DNA from: JBOGFI01 sp050743365
GTDB taxonomy: Bacteria; Actinomycetota; Acidimicrobiia; IMCC26256; JACDBD01
DNA length: 46,068 nucleotides
NCBI GenBank assembly: GCA_050743365.1
Contig: JBOGFI010000231.1
Coordinates: 1-46,068, forward strand
Direction: 5' to 3'
Shown here: piece after piece, positions 8,466 to 16,789 of the stretch
Layout of the letters: every line of letters begins with the position of its first letter
Numbering within the stretch: the stretch's first letter is position 1
The notes under the pieces: model-generated
The model's database searches: none
What the model saw: the letters and a program-made list of their open reading frames with translations, nothing else
What the model was told of the DNA's origin: nothing
Translations under genes and position numbers: made by a program

Positions 8466-8882
8466 CTAGCGCGGGACGGGGTGACCCACACGGGTCCGGT
8501 CGACCAGATCGGCCAGGGTGAATCCGTCGAGGATCTGACGCGTCTCCTCGGAGACACCGACCCAAACCTCCTGCAGGACGCAGTGCCCCTCGCAGTGGTC
8601 GTGCTCCTCCATGAGCGTGGTGAGCGGGCCCTCGACCGCCGCCAGGATCTCGGCCAGGGTGATCTGTCCCGGGGGGCGCGCCAGCACGTAGCCGCCGCCC
8701 ACGCCCCGCTTCGAGCGCACGAGCCCGGCGCCCTTGACCGCCAGGAGGATCTGCTCGAGGTACGGCTGAGGGAGCGTCGTCCGCTCGGCGATCTCCTTCA
8801 CGGACGTCGGCCGATCGTTGCCGTGCAGCGCCAGCGACAGAAGCGCCCGCGCCGCGTAGTCACCCCGGGTCGAGACCTTCAT
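8466..8882 (-). CDS. Rrf2 family transcriptional regulator
   Basis: 138-aa winged-helix regulator of the Rrf2 family (IscR, NsrR, CymR relatives). MKVSTRGDYAARALLSLA opens the HTH, TTLPQPYLEQILLAVKGAGLVRSKRGVGGGY is split across recognition helix and wing, and the C-terminal part has HCEGHCVLQEVW. Only two cysteines lie there, rather than the three that ligate the cluster in IscR, so Fe-S sensing is uncertain. The ATG at 8882 has GGGAG upstream; a longer start at 8939 adds non-family residues and runs into the divergent gene's promoter. Target genes are not evident. Confidence 0.88.
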   Translation of the reverse strand: MKVSTRGDYAARALLSLALHGNDRPTSVKEIAERTTLPQPYLEQILLAVKGAGLVRSKRGVGGGYVLARPPGQITLAEILAAVEGPLTTLMEEHDHCEGHCVLQEVWVGVSEETRQILDGFTLADLVDRTRVGHPVPR

Positions 8883-8949
8883 CCCCGCGCTCCCGACATC
8901 GGGCCCCATGGTCGCGCGTTCGCGGCGCGAGGCGAGCACACGACCCGCC

Positions 8950-8955
8950 TACGGT
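8950..8955 (+). promoter_or_regulatory. -10 box, leaderless-type, for the phosphodiesterase-like gene
   Basis: TACGGT (TANNNT) is followed by six bases and then the ATG at 8962. No Shine-Dalgarno is present. It lies in the 79-nt space shared with the divergent Rrf2 gene, which could therefore regulate it. Confidence 0.4.
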
Positions 8956-8961
8956 TGGGCG

Positions 8962-10056
8962 ATGGACCCGGTCCGGCCCGACTACGGCGGCGCCTGCATC
9001 ACCGGGCTCGCCCCCGCGCTCGTCGGGGCGCAGCCGGCCCCGTGGCTACCCGCGCCCGTGGATGGGGCCGCCGCGGTCGTGCTGCTCCTCCTCGACGGGC
9101 TCGGATGGCAGGCGGTCGAGTCCCACCCGTCGGAGCTACCGGTACTGCGCGGACTCGAGGGTGGGCCGGTCACGACGGTGGCGCCCTCGACCACGGCCAG
9201 CGCCCTCACGTCCCTGGCCACCGGGCTCGCCCCGTCGCAGCACGGGATCGTCGGGTTCCGCATGCGTGTCGACGGGAGCATCCTCAATGTCCTGCGGTGG
9301 CAGCCGAGCGGCGCGAGGGGTTCCCCCGACCCGTTCCGCGTGCAGCGCCACGACGCCTTCCTCGGCCGTCCGGTGCCCGTGGTGACCAGGAGCGAGTTCC
9401 GCCACTCGGCCTTCACCGACGCGCAGCTTCGCGGCACCCGCTTCGTGGGCTGGAGCGCGCCGTCGTCGCTGGTCGAGCACTGCCGGCGCCTGGTCGACTC
9501 GGGTGAGCGTTTCGTCTACGCCTACTACCCGGGGGTCGACACGGTGGCGCACGAGCACGGCTTGCACGGCGCGTTCTACCGCGCCGAGCTCCGCGCGGCC
9601 GACGCGCTCGTGGGCGCGTTGCTCGAGGCGCTGCCCGAGTCGGCGGCGCTCATCGTCGCGTCGGACCACGGGCAGGTGCACGTGGAGCCCGAGGGCTGGG
9701 TCGAGCTACACGATCTCGCGCCGCTGATCGAGATGCGCGCCGGTGACGCCCGCTTCCGGTACCTGTACGCCCGCGCCGGCGCCATCGCCGAGCTCGCCGA
9801 GGCGGCGGACGCCGCCGCGGGCGCGCGGGCATGGGTGCTCACCCGCGCCCAGCTCTTCGACGAGGGATGGCTGGGGCCGGGCCGGCCGTCCCAGTCGATC
9901 GGGCGCCGGGTGGGCGACGTCGTGCTGGCCGCTCGCGACCCGGTCGCCTTCGTCGATCCTGCGATGCCCCGGGAGCCCGACCTCGTGGCCTGTCACGGCT
10001 CGCTCACGCCCGACGAGATGCTGGTCCCCCTGCTCGCGGGGCGGGGGCGCCGCTGA
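8962..10056 (+). CDS. Alkaline phosphatase superfamily phosphodiesterase/pyrophosphatase
   Basis: 364-aa protein of the type I phosphodiesterase/nucleotide pyrophosphatase group in the alkaline phosphatase superfamily. Metal and nucleophile motifs are visible: LLLLDGLGW (first metal Asp), APSTTASALTSLATG (Thr nucleophile), YYPGVDTVAHEHG, IVASDHGQVHV and a late ACHGSLTPDEM. No signal peptide is seen, so it is probably cytosolic. The substrate is unknown. The ATG at 8962 is preferred over 8908 because the -10-like box ends six bases before it. It is divergent from the Rrf2 regulator and upstream of dnaE. Confidence 0.85.
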   Translation: MDPVRPDYGGACITGLAPALVGAQPAPWLPAPVDGAAAVVLLLLDGLGWQAVESHPSELPVLRGLEGGPVTTVAPSTTASALTSLATGLAPSQHGIVGFRMRVDGSILNVLRWQPSGARGSPDPFRVQRHDAFLGRPVPVVTRSEFRHSAFTDAQLRGTRFVGWSAPSSLVEHCRRLVDSGERFVYAYYPGVDTVAHEHGLHGAFYRAELRAADALVGALLEALPESAALIVASDHGQVHVEPEGWVELHDLAPLIEMRAGDARFRYLYARAGAIAELAEAADAAAGARAWVLTRAQLFDEGWLGPGRPSQSIGRRVGDVVLAARDPVAFVDPAMPREPDLVACHGSLTPDEMLVPLLAGRGRR

Positions 10057-10082
10057 GGGACCGGGCGCAGGGACCGGAGCGC

Positions 10083-10111
10083 TTGCCTGACGGCACCCGC
10101 TCCTCTATGTT
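10083..10111 (+). promoter_or_regulatory. dnaE promoter
   Basis: TTGCCT (10083-10088) and TATGTT (10106-10111) with a 17-nt spacer form a good sigma-70-like promoter. Transcription would start near 10118. That rules out the apparent ATG at 10107 as the dnaE start and leaves the GTG at 10179. Confidence 0.6.
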
Positions 10112-10129
10112 GAGTTACAACCGTGTGAT

Positions 10130-10163
10130 TCGTCCACAGGGCTCTCCACAGCCCTGTGGAGAA
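10130..10163 (+). promoter_or_regulatory. dnaE leader hairpin with three DnaA-box-like motifs
   Basis: The 5' leader contains a perfect inverted repeat, CCACAGGGCT (10134-10143) and AGCCCTGTGG (10150-10159), with a 6-nt loop. It also holds three TCCACA cores: TCGTCCACA (10130-10138, 8 of 9 to TTRTCCACA), CTCTCCACA (10142-10150, 7 of 9) and, on the minus strand, TTCTCCACA (10155-10163, 8 of 9). A GAAGGGGG segment follows before the GTG. Could be a DnaA-responsive operator, an RNA hairpin affecting translation, or both. Confidence 0.5.
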
Positions 10164-10178
10164 GGGGGCCGACCCCGC

Positions 10179-13100
10179 GTGGGCCAGCTGGGTGCAGGAA
10201 GGTCGTTCGCCCACCTCCATCTCCACACCGAGTTCTCGATGCTCGACGGCGCGTCGCGGATCGCGGACGTGGTCGCGACCGCCGCCGCCGACGGCCAGCC
10301 GGCGGTGGGCATCACCGACCACGGCAACATGTACGGCGTCCTCGACTTCTACCGCGCCGCGCGCGAGGCGGGCCTCACGGCCGTGATCGGCACCGAGGCG
10401 TACTTCGTCACCACTAGCCGTTTCGACCGCCCGCGCCGCGCCGACCACGACATCTACCACCTGACGTTGTTGGCCGAGACCAACGAGGGCTACCGCAACC
10501 TCATCAAGGTCTCGTCGCACGCCTACCTCGACGGTTTCTTCTACAAGCCCCGCATCGACTACGGGCTGCTCGAGCGCCACCGCGACGGGCTCATCGCCAC
10601 CAGCGGGTGCCTGGGTGGGCTCGTCTGCCAGCAGCTCCTGGCGGGCGACTACGCCGCTGCCCGCGAGTCGGCGGCGCGCTTCCAGAGTGTCCTGGGGCGC
10701 GACTCGTTCTTCGTGGAGCTGCAGGACCACGGCCTGCCCGACCAGCGCGAGGTCAACCCTCAGCTCGTGCGGATGGCGCGCGAGCTGGGCGCGCCGCTGC
10801 TCGCTACCAACGACAGCCATTACACCCACAAGCACGACGCCGAGGCCCACGACGCCCTGCTCTGCGTGCAGACGGGCAAGACCCGCGACGACCCCGGCCG
10901 CCTCAAGTTCGACGCCGAGGAGTTCTACCTGAAGCCGGCGGCCGAGATGCGCGCCCTGTTCGCGGACTACGAGGAGGCGTGCGACAACACCCTGCTGATC
11001 GCCGAGCGGGCGAACGTCGAGATCGAGTTCGGCAAGCCGGAGCTGCCGGCGTTCCCTACCCCGGCGGGCCACGACGAGGACTCGTACCTGCGCGAGCGCA
11101 CGTTCGCCGGTGCCCGCGAGCGCTACGGCCCGTCACCCGAGCCGCGGGTGGTCGAGCGACTCGAGTTCGAGTTGGGCGTCGTCAAGGACATGGGCTTCTC
11201 GGCCTACTTCCTCGTCGTCTGGGACCTCGTGCGCTACGCCAAGGAGCGGGGCATCCGGGTAGGGCCGGGGCGGGGGAGCGCGGCGGGGTCGTGCGTCGCG
11301 TACTGCCTCCGGATCGTCGACATCGACCCGATCCGTTACGACCTGCTCTTCGAACGGTTCCTCAACCCCGGCCGCAAGCAGATGCCTGACATCGACATGG
11401 ACTTCGACGAGCGTCACCGGGGCGAGATGATCCGCTACGCCGCCCAGCGCTACGGGTGGGACCACGTCGCCCAGATCGTCACGTTCTCCACCATCAAGGC
11501 GCGTGCCGCAGTGCGCGACGCCGCCCGGGTCCTCGGCTACCCGTGGTCGGTGGGCGACAAGATCGCCAAGCTGATGCCCCCGCTCATCATGGGTCGCGAC
11601 ACCCCGTTGCGCGCGTGCCTCGAGCACGTCGACGGCCACGACGACGGCTACAAGATGGCCACCGAGCTGCGCACGTTGTACGACAATGACGCCGACGCCA
11701 AGCGGGTCATCGACGTCGCCCGGGGCCTCGAGGGCCTGCGGCGCCAGGACGGCATCCACGCCGCCGCAGTGGTGATCACGCGTGAGCCGCTGACCGAGTA
11801 CCTGCCGATCCAGCGGAAGCCCGAGCCCGGCGGCGACATCGACAGCGCGCCGATCGTCACCCAGTACGAGATGCACGGCGTGGAGGACCTCGGGCTGCTG
11901 AAGATGGACTTCCTCGGCCTACGGAACCTGTCGGTGATCGAGCGGACCCTCGAGATCGTCGAGGCGTCGACCGGAGAGCGGCTCGACATCGACGCGGTGC
12001 CGCTCGACGACGCGAGGACGTTCGAGATGCTGCGGCGCGGCGACTCGGTCGGTGTGTTCCAGCTCGAGGGCGGGCCGATGCGGGCGCTGATGCGGGCACT
12101 CGCCCCCACCACGTTCGAGGACGTGTGCGCGCTGGTGGCGCTCTACCGGCCGGGGCCGATGGCCGCCAACATGCACACCGACTACGCCGACCGCAAGAAC
12201 GGCCGCAAGCCGGTCGGCTACTACCACGAGAACCTGGTCGACATCCTCGAGCCCACCTACGGGCTGATGATCTACCAGGAGCAGCTGATGCGGGTGGCGC
12301 AGCGCCTCGCCGGCTACACCCTCGAGGAGGCCGACAACCTCCGTAAGGCGACAGGCAAGAAGATTCGCGCGCTGATCACGAAGGAGCGCTCGAAGTTCGT
12401 CGAGGGCTGTGTCCGGGAGGGGCACTCACGCGAGTTCGGCGAGCACTTCTTCGACATCATCGAGCCGTTCGCCGACTACTCCTTCAACAAGTCGCACTCG
12501 GTTGGCTACGGGTACGTGGCGTACCAGACCGCCTACCTGAAGGCGAACCACCCGGTCGAGTACCTCGCGGCCCTGCTCACCAGCGTCAAGGCGAACAAGG
12601 ACCAGACCGCGGTGTACCTGAACGAGTGTCGCCAGCGCGGCGTCCCCGTGCTCGTGCCCGACGTCAACGAGTCCGAGAGCGACTTCGCCGTTCGCGAGGG
12701 AGCGATCCGCTTCGGGCTGTCAGCGGTGCGGAACGTCGGCGAGGGGATGGTCGGCCACATGGTCGCGGCGCGCGACGAGGCCGGACCCTTCGTCGACTTC
12801 CACGACTTCTGCGAGCGGGTCGACACCACCGTCCTCAATAAGCGGACGGTCGAGTCGCTGATCAAGGCGGGCGCGTTCGACTCCCTCGGACACCCGCGGC
12901 AGGGCCTACTCCACGTGCACGAGCAGATCATCGACCAGGTGCTCGCGATCCGCCGGCGCCGCGACCAGGGCGAGATGAGCTTCTTCGACCTCGACGCCGC
13001 CGATGGCGCCGAGGCATTCGACCACCGGGTGCAGGTTCCCGACGCCGAGTTCGGCAAGGCCGAGCGGCTGAAGGAGGAGAAGGAGATGCTCGGCCTCTAC

Positions 13101-13676
13101 GTGAGCGAGCACCCGATGATGAGCGCGGAGCGGGCCCTGCGGCGCCACGTGGAGTGCACGCTCGCCGAGCTCAAGGAGTGCCGGGAGGGTGAGCTCAGGA
13201 TCGTGGGCGGGGTCGTCACCGCGCTGTCGCGCAAGTACACGAAGCGGGGTGACCTCATGGCGACGTTCGTCCTCGAGGACCTGGGCGCCGTCATGGAGGT
13301 CATGGTGTTCCCGAAGACGATGACCGGGTTCGGCCATCTCCTCGCCGACGACGCCATCGTGTGCGTCAAGGGGCGGCTCGACCTCCGTGACGAGCAGCCC
13401 AAGCTGATCTGCATGGACGTCACCCGGCCCGATCTCGTCCTCGACGGCGGGCCCCCCGTGCGGGTCCGGGTCAAGCTGGCCGCGCTCTCGCCCGGGAAGA
13501 TCGACCGGCTGAAGGAGATCCTGCGCGAGCACCCGGGCGACAGCCCCGTGTACGTCCACCTCGACGGCGGCGACAAGACGACCGTGCTCCAGCTGGCCGA
13601 CGACTTCCTCGTCGGCTCCAGCAACGGTCTCTACGCCGAGCTGCGCATCCTCTTCGGCGCCGACTCCATCGCCTGA
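10179..13676 (+). CDS. dnaE: DNA polymerase III alpha subunit (DnaE1 type)
   Basis: Replicative polymerase catalytic subunit, about 1165 aa from the GTG at 10179. Domains in order: PHP (HLHLHTEFSMLDGASR, VGITDHGNMYG, first ~280 residues); palm with catalytic PDIDMDFDERHRGEM; fingers and helix-hairpin-helix (YSFNKSHSVGYGYVAYQTAY); an OB-fold (RIVGGVVTALSRKYTKRGD); and a C-terminal tail. Full length. The GTG at 10179 is chosen because the family begins one or two residues before HLHLHTE and because the promoter lies downstream of most earlier starts; GAAGGGGG precedes it at moderate distance. An upstream ATG at 10107 would add 24 atypical residues. Confidence 0.96.
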   Translation: MGQLGAGRSFAHLHLHTEFSMLDGASRIADVVATAAADGQPAVGITDHGNMYGVLDFYRAAREAGLTAVIGTEAYFVTTSRFDRPRRADHDIYHLTLLAETNEGYRNLIKVSSHAYLDGFFYKPRIDYGLLERHRDGLIATSGCLGGLVCQQLLAGDYAAARESAARFQSVLGRDSFFVELQDHGLPDQREVNPQLVRMARELGAPLLATNDSHYTHKHDAEAHDALLCVQTGKTRDDPGRLKFDAEEFYLKPAAEMRALFADYEEACDNTLLIAERANVEIEFGKPELPAFPTPAGHDEDSYLRERTFAGARERYGPSPEPRVVERLEFELGVVKDMGFSAYFLVVWDLVRYAKERGIRVGPGRGSAAGSCVAYCLRIVDIDPIRYDLLFERFLNPGRKQMPDIDMDFDERHRGEMIRYAAQRYGWDHVAQIVTFSTIKARAAVRDAARVLGYPWSVGDKIAKLMPPLIMGRDTPLRACLEHVDGHDDGYKMATELRTLYDNDADAKRVIDVARGLEGLRRQDGIHAAAVVITREPLTEYLPIQRKPEPGGDIDSAPIVTQYEMHGVEDLGLLKMDFLGLRNLSVIERTLEIVEASTGERLDIDAVPLDDARTFEMLRRGDSVGVFQLEGGPMRALMRALAPTTFEDVCALVALYRPGPMAANMHTDYADRKNGRKPVGYYHENLVDILEPTYGLMIYQEQLMRVAQRLAGYTLEEADNLRKATGKKIRALITKERSKFVEGCVREGHSREFGEHFFDIIEPFADYSFNKSHSVGYGYVAYQTAYLKANHPVEYLAALLTSVKANKDQTAVYLNECRQRGVPVLVPDVNESESDFAVREGAIRFGLSAVRNVGEGMVGHMVAARDEAGPFVDFHDFCERVDTTVLNKRTVESLIKAGAFDSLGHPRQGLLHVHEQIIDQVLAIRRRRDQGEMSFFDLDAADGAEAFDHRVQVPDAEFGKAERLKEEKEMLGLYVSEHPMMSAERALRRHVECTLAELKECREGELRIVGGVVTALSRKYTKRGDLMATFVLEDLGAVMEVMVFPKTMTGFGHLLADDAIVCVKGRLDLRDEQPKLICMDVTRPDLVLDGGPPVRVRVKLAALSPGKIDRLKEILREHPGDSPVYVHLDGGDKTTVLQLADDFLVGSSNGLYAELRILFGADSIA

Positions 13677-13727
13677 CCCATGCTCGGCGGGATCGGGGGC
13701 AGCGCCGCCGGCGGCGCCCTCGGCTCG

Positions 13728-13949
13728 TCAGGGCTCGTCGTCGCGGGACGCGCGGCCGACGGCCTTTCCCGCCTGGTAGGCGACGAGCGCGACGACGAGG
13801 TAGCCCACGAGCGCGATCGCCCGACCCACGATCGCGAACACGAACGACAGCGCGACCCAGGCGCCCACGACCAGGACTCCGATCACGACCAGCTTCACGC
13901 CCAGCGGCACGGCCGGGCGGGTCGTGTCGTTGTCGTCCCACGACGGCAT
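13728..13949 (-). CDS. Small membrane protein, unknown function
   Basis: 73-aa product with a polar N-terminus (MPSWDDNDTTRPAVPLG), two hydrophobic stretches (about residues 18-42 and 45-62) and a charged tail (GRASRDDEP). I do not recognise a family. It begins 2 nt after the stop of the LLM oxidoreductase gene on the same strand, so it is probably the second gene of that transcript. A short spurious frame cannot be fully excluded, but the hydrophobic pattern and tight spacing favour a real gene. Confidence 0.6.
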   Translation of the reverse strand: MPSWDDNDTTRPAVPLGVKLVVIGVLVVGAWVALSFVFAIVGRAIALVGYLVVALVAYQAGKAVGRASRDDEP

Positions 13950-13951
13950 CG

Positions 13952-14815
13952 TCAGGCGACCTTCTGGATCACCGACTCGGCGAAGTCGCCGATCGTGCTC
14001 TTCAGCGTCTCGAGGTCGAAGCCCAAGGGTGGGATGACCACCCGTCCGACGCCGAGATCCGCGAACCGCTGTACTCCGCCGAGGTCGAGGGCACCGCCGG
14101 CGGTGATCTCGATCGCAGCGGGATCGCGGCCGGCCTCGGCGGCGCTCGCGCGCATCGTCTCGAGCAGCGGCCGGAGCTCCTCGTCGCGGTAGCGACCGGG
14201 GAAGAAGCCGTTGCCGAGGCGCCCGGCTCGGCGCGCCGCCGCCTGGCTGTGACCGCCGACCACGATCGGTATGCCGCCGGGCTGGACCGGCTTGGGATTG
14301 CTGTGGCAGCGCTCGAACGTGACGAACTCGCCCTTGAACGTGGCCGGATCATCGTTCCAGAGGGCGCGCATGGCGGCCACGTACTCGTCCGTGCGCGCGC
14401 CCCGGCTCTCGAACGGGACGCCGAGGGCCTCGAACTCCTCCCGCAGCCACCCGACGCCGATGCCCAGGTCCACCCGGCCGCCCGAGAGCACGTCGAGGGT
14501 CGCCAGCTCCTTCGCCAGGGTGACCGGATTGCGTTGGGGGAGGATCAGGATGCCGGTCGCCACCCGCAGGCGGGTCGTGACCGCCGCGACCCACGTCATC
14601 CAGATGAGCGGGTCGGTGATCGACACCTCGTCGCCGCCCGGCATCTTGCCGCTCTCGTCGTACGGGTACTCCGACGCGTAGCCGGCGGGCACCACCGTGT
14701 GCTCAACGGTCCACAACGACTCGAAGCCGTGCTCCTCGGCAAGCTGCGCGAGACCGGCGGTGACGTCGGGCTCACCGAAGGGCCCGGCGTTGGCGAAGAT
14801 GATCCCGAACTTCAT
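13952..14815 (-). CDS. LLM-class F420-dependent oxidoreductase
   Basis: Luciferase-like monooxygenase fold protein (287 aa) of the actinobacterial F420-dependent group (TIGR03619-like). Motifs: MKFGIIFANAGPFGEPD, FESLWTVEHTVVPAGY, RLRVATGILILPQRNPV, LATLDVLSGGRVDLGIGVGW, IPIVVGGHS. The reduced F420 cofactor is inferred from the family; the substrate is unknown. It starts at 14815 with TAGGCT six bases upstream (leaderless type) and is divergent from npdG, which makes F420H2-linked reductions likely neighbours in function. Confidence 0.85.
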   Translation of the reverse strand: MKFGIIFANAGPFGEPDVTAGLAQLAEEHGFESLWTVEHTVVPAGYASEYPYDESGKMPGGDEVSITDPLIWMTWVAAVTTRLRVATGILILPQRNPVTLAKELATLDVLSGGRVDLGIGVGWLREEFEALGVPFESRGARTDEYVAAMRALWNDDPATFKGEFVTFERCHSNPKPVQPGGIPIVVGGHSQAAARRAGRLGNGFFPGRYRDEELRPLLETMRASAAEAGRDPAAIEITAGGALDLGGVQRFADLGVGRVVIPPLGFDLETLKSTIGDFAESVIQKVA

Positions 14816-14821
14816 GGCCGC

Positions 14822-14827
14822 AGCCTA
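14822..14827 (-). promoter_or_regulatory. -10 box, leaderless-type, for the LLM gene
   Basis: On the minus strand TAGGCT is followed by six bases (GCGGCC) and the ATG at 14815. No Shine-Dalgarno is visible. Confidence 0.45.
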
Positions 14828-14878
14828 CGGACGGGCGGCGGCCGGGGCGACTGGTGGGTCCGTGCCAAGCTCTGCCCC

Positions 14879-15562
14879 GTGAAGATCGGGGTCATGGGCG
14901 CCACCGGCCCGGCGGGGAAGGGGCTGGCGGCGCGGCTGGCCAGCCTCGGGCACGACGTGATCGCCGGCTCGCGCGACCCGGCCCGGGCGGAGGCCACGGT
15001 GGCCGGGCTGCGCGAGCGGTGGGAGAGCCGCGTCGACGGGCTGAAGGGCGGCTCCAACGCCGACGCCGCCGCGGCGGCAGAGCTGGTGGTGCTGGCGGTC
15101 CCGTGGGACGGCGCGGTCGACACGGCGAAGGCACACGGGGATGCGCTCGCGGGGAAGATCGTCGTCGCGATGGCCAACGGCCTCGAGAGGCAAGGGCGTG
15201 AGTTCCGGGCCGTCCTGCCCGACGAGGGGTCGGTATCGGCCGCGGTCCACGCGGCGGTGCCCGATGCCCGGGTGGTGGCGGCGTTCCAGCACGTGCCCGC
15301 GGCGGCGTTCGGCGACCTCGACCACCCGATGGAGAGCGACGTGGTCGTGTGCGCCGACGACGACGACGCCCGCTCCACCGTGCTCGACCTGATCGCCGGC
15401 ATCCCGAACCTGCGCGCCTTTGACGGCGGCTCGCTGGCCAACGCCCTCGGCATCGAGGCGTTCGCGGCCGTGCTCCTCTCGATCAACCTGCGTCACCGGG
15501 GAAAGGCGACGCTGCGGCTCCTGGGGGTCGAGGGCCACGTCCCCCGGGGGGAGCCCGGGTGA
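14879..15562 (+). CDS. npdG: F420H2:NADP oxidoreductase (NpdG-like)
   Basis: 227-aa Rossmann protein of the NADPH-dependent F420 reductase family, which exchanges hydride between NADPH and F420. The N-terminus has the GATGPAGKGLAARLASLGHDV nucleotide-binding loop (VKIGVMGATGPAGKG start), then IAGSRDPARA (2'-phosphate-binding Ser-Arg), LAVPWDGAVD, VVAMANGLER and AAFQHVPAAAFGDL. The GTG at 14879 matches the family start. It is divergent from an LLM F420 enzyme, and its stop overlaps the mshC start (GTGA). Confidence 0.88.
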   Translation: MKIGVMGATGPAGKGLAARLASLGHDVIAGSRDPARAEATVAGLRERWESRVDGLKGGSNADAAAAAELVVLAVPWDGAVDTAKAHGDALAGKIVVAMANGLERQGREFRAVLPDEGSVSAAVHAAVPDARVVAAFQHVPAAAFGDLDHPMESDVVVCADDDDARSTVLDLIAGIPNLRAFDGGSLANALGIEAFAAVLLSINLRHRGKATLRLLGVEGHVPRGEPG

Positions 15563-16749
15563 CCCTGCGCCTCTTCGACACCGCTCGGCGGGCGGTCGTG
15601 CCGTTCGAGCCCGAGCCGGTGGTGCGCATGTACGTGTGCGGTATCACGCCGTACGACTCCACCCACCTGGGCCATGCGGCCACGTACCTGGCGTACGACC
15701 TGCTCATCCGGCGCCTCGAGGAGCTCGGCCACGAGGTGCGCATGGTCCGCAACGTCACGGACGTCGACGACTCGATCCTGCCCAAGGCGCGCGAGCTCGG
15801 CGTGGGCTACCTCGAGCTCGCCGACACCGAGTTGGCCCGCTTCCACGCCGACATGGACGCGCTGGGTATGCACCCCCCGGTGTCGGAGCCCCGCGCCACC
15901 GAGGCCATCGGCGGCATGATCGACATGGTCGGGCGCCTCCTCGACTCCGGCCACGCCTACCTCACCCACGGCACGGCCTACTTCGACGTGTCGACCTTTC
16001 CCCGCTTCGGGGAGCTGTCGCGCTACTCGCACGAGCACATGGTGCGGCTCTCCCGTGCCCGCGGCGGTAGACCCGACGACCCCCATCGCCGCGACCCCCT
16101 CGACTTCGTGCTGTGGCAGCCGTCGCTGCCCGACGAGCCCGCGTGGCGGGCGCCGTTCGGGGTGGGCCGCCCGGGCTGGCACGTCGAGTGCTCGGTGATG
16201 TCGATCCAGGCCCTGGGCGAGACCCTCGACCTGCACGGTGGCGGCACCGACCTGATCTTCCCTCACCACGAGTGCGAGGTGGCCCAGAGCGAGAGCGCCA
16301 CCGGCCGTCCGTTCTCCCGGCACTGGATGCATTCGGCGATGGTGAGCTACGAGGGCGAGAAGATGTCGAAGTCGATCGGCAACCTCGTGTTCGTGAGCGA
16401 CTTGCTGAAGACCGCGGATCCCCGTGCCATCCGCCTCGCGCTGATGCGTCACCACTACCGCGCCGGCTTCGAGTGGTACGACACCGACCTCGACGAGGGC
16501 AACGCGCTGCTGCACCGCCTCCTGGCGGCGGCCGAACGCCCCGATGGTGCAGATCCGCGCCCGCATGCGGAGCGCGTTCGCGCCGCGCTCGACGCCGACC
16601 TCGACGCGCCGCGCGCGCGGGAGGCGCTCGACGACCTCGCCAGCGCCATCCTCTCCGGCGGCTCGGATCCGGGCGCCCCCGCGGTGCTCCGCGAGCTGGG
16701 CACGCTGCTCGGCCTCGACCTGACCCGACCCGTAGAGCGCGGGGGGTGA
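15559..16749 (+). CDS. mshC: MshC-like Cys:GlcN-Ins ligase (cysteinyl-tRNA synthetase paralogue)
   Basis: 396-aa class I aminoacyl-tRNA-synthetase-like protein. MYVCGITPYDSTHLGHAATY is the MshC form of the CysS signature (CysS usually has CGPTVYD...HIGNAR), and the length is close to MshC (about 410 aa). GRPGWHVECS holds a zinc Cys, FPHHECEVAQSE zinc ligands, and EKMSKSIGN the KMSKS loop. MshC joins cysteine to glucosaminyl-inositol in mycothiol synthesis. A CysS role is the main alternative, since no tRNA-binding domain can be excluded by eye and other msh genes are not in the window. The GTG overlaps the npdG stop by 4 nt. Confidence 0.75.
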   Translation: MTLRLFDTARRAVVPFEPEPVVRMYVCGITPYDSTHLGHAATYLAYDLLIRRLEELGHEVRMVRNVTDVDDSILPKARELGVGYLELADTELARFHADMDALGMHPPVSEPRATEAIGGMIDMVGRLLDSGHAYLTHGTAYFDVSTFPRFGELSRYSHEHMVRLSRARGGRPDDPHRRDPLDFVLWQPSLPDEPAWRAPFGVGRPGWHVECSVMSIQALGETLDLHGGGTDLIFPHHECEVAQSESATGRPFSRHWMHSAMVSYEGEKMSKSIGNLVFVSDLLKTADPRAIRLALMRHHYRAGFEWYDTDLDEGNALLHRLLAAAERPDGADPRPHAERVRAALDADLDAPRAREALDDLASAILSGGSDPGAPAVLRELGTLLGLDLTRPVERGG

Positions 16750-16789
16750 CCCGGGCGTCCGACCCGTCGAGCGGGCCTAGCTCTGCGCT

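Noticed and set aside
9831..10178. Upstream extension of the dnaE frame, including ATG 10107
   Set aside because: It overlaps the phosphodiesterase gene and the dnaE promoter; the family begins just before HLHLHTE, matching GTG 10179.
16750..16789. Bidirectional terminator between mshC and rtcB
   Set aside because: Only a 4-bp CCCG/CGGG pairing and no T-run; not enough to call.
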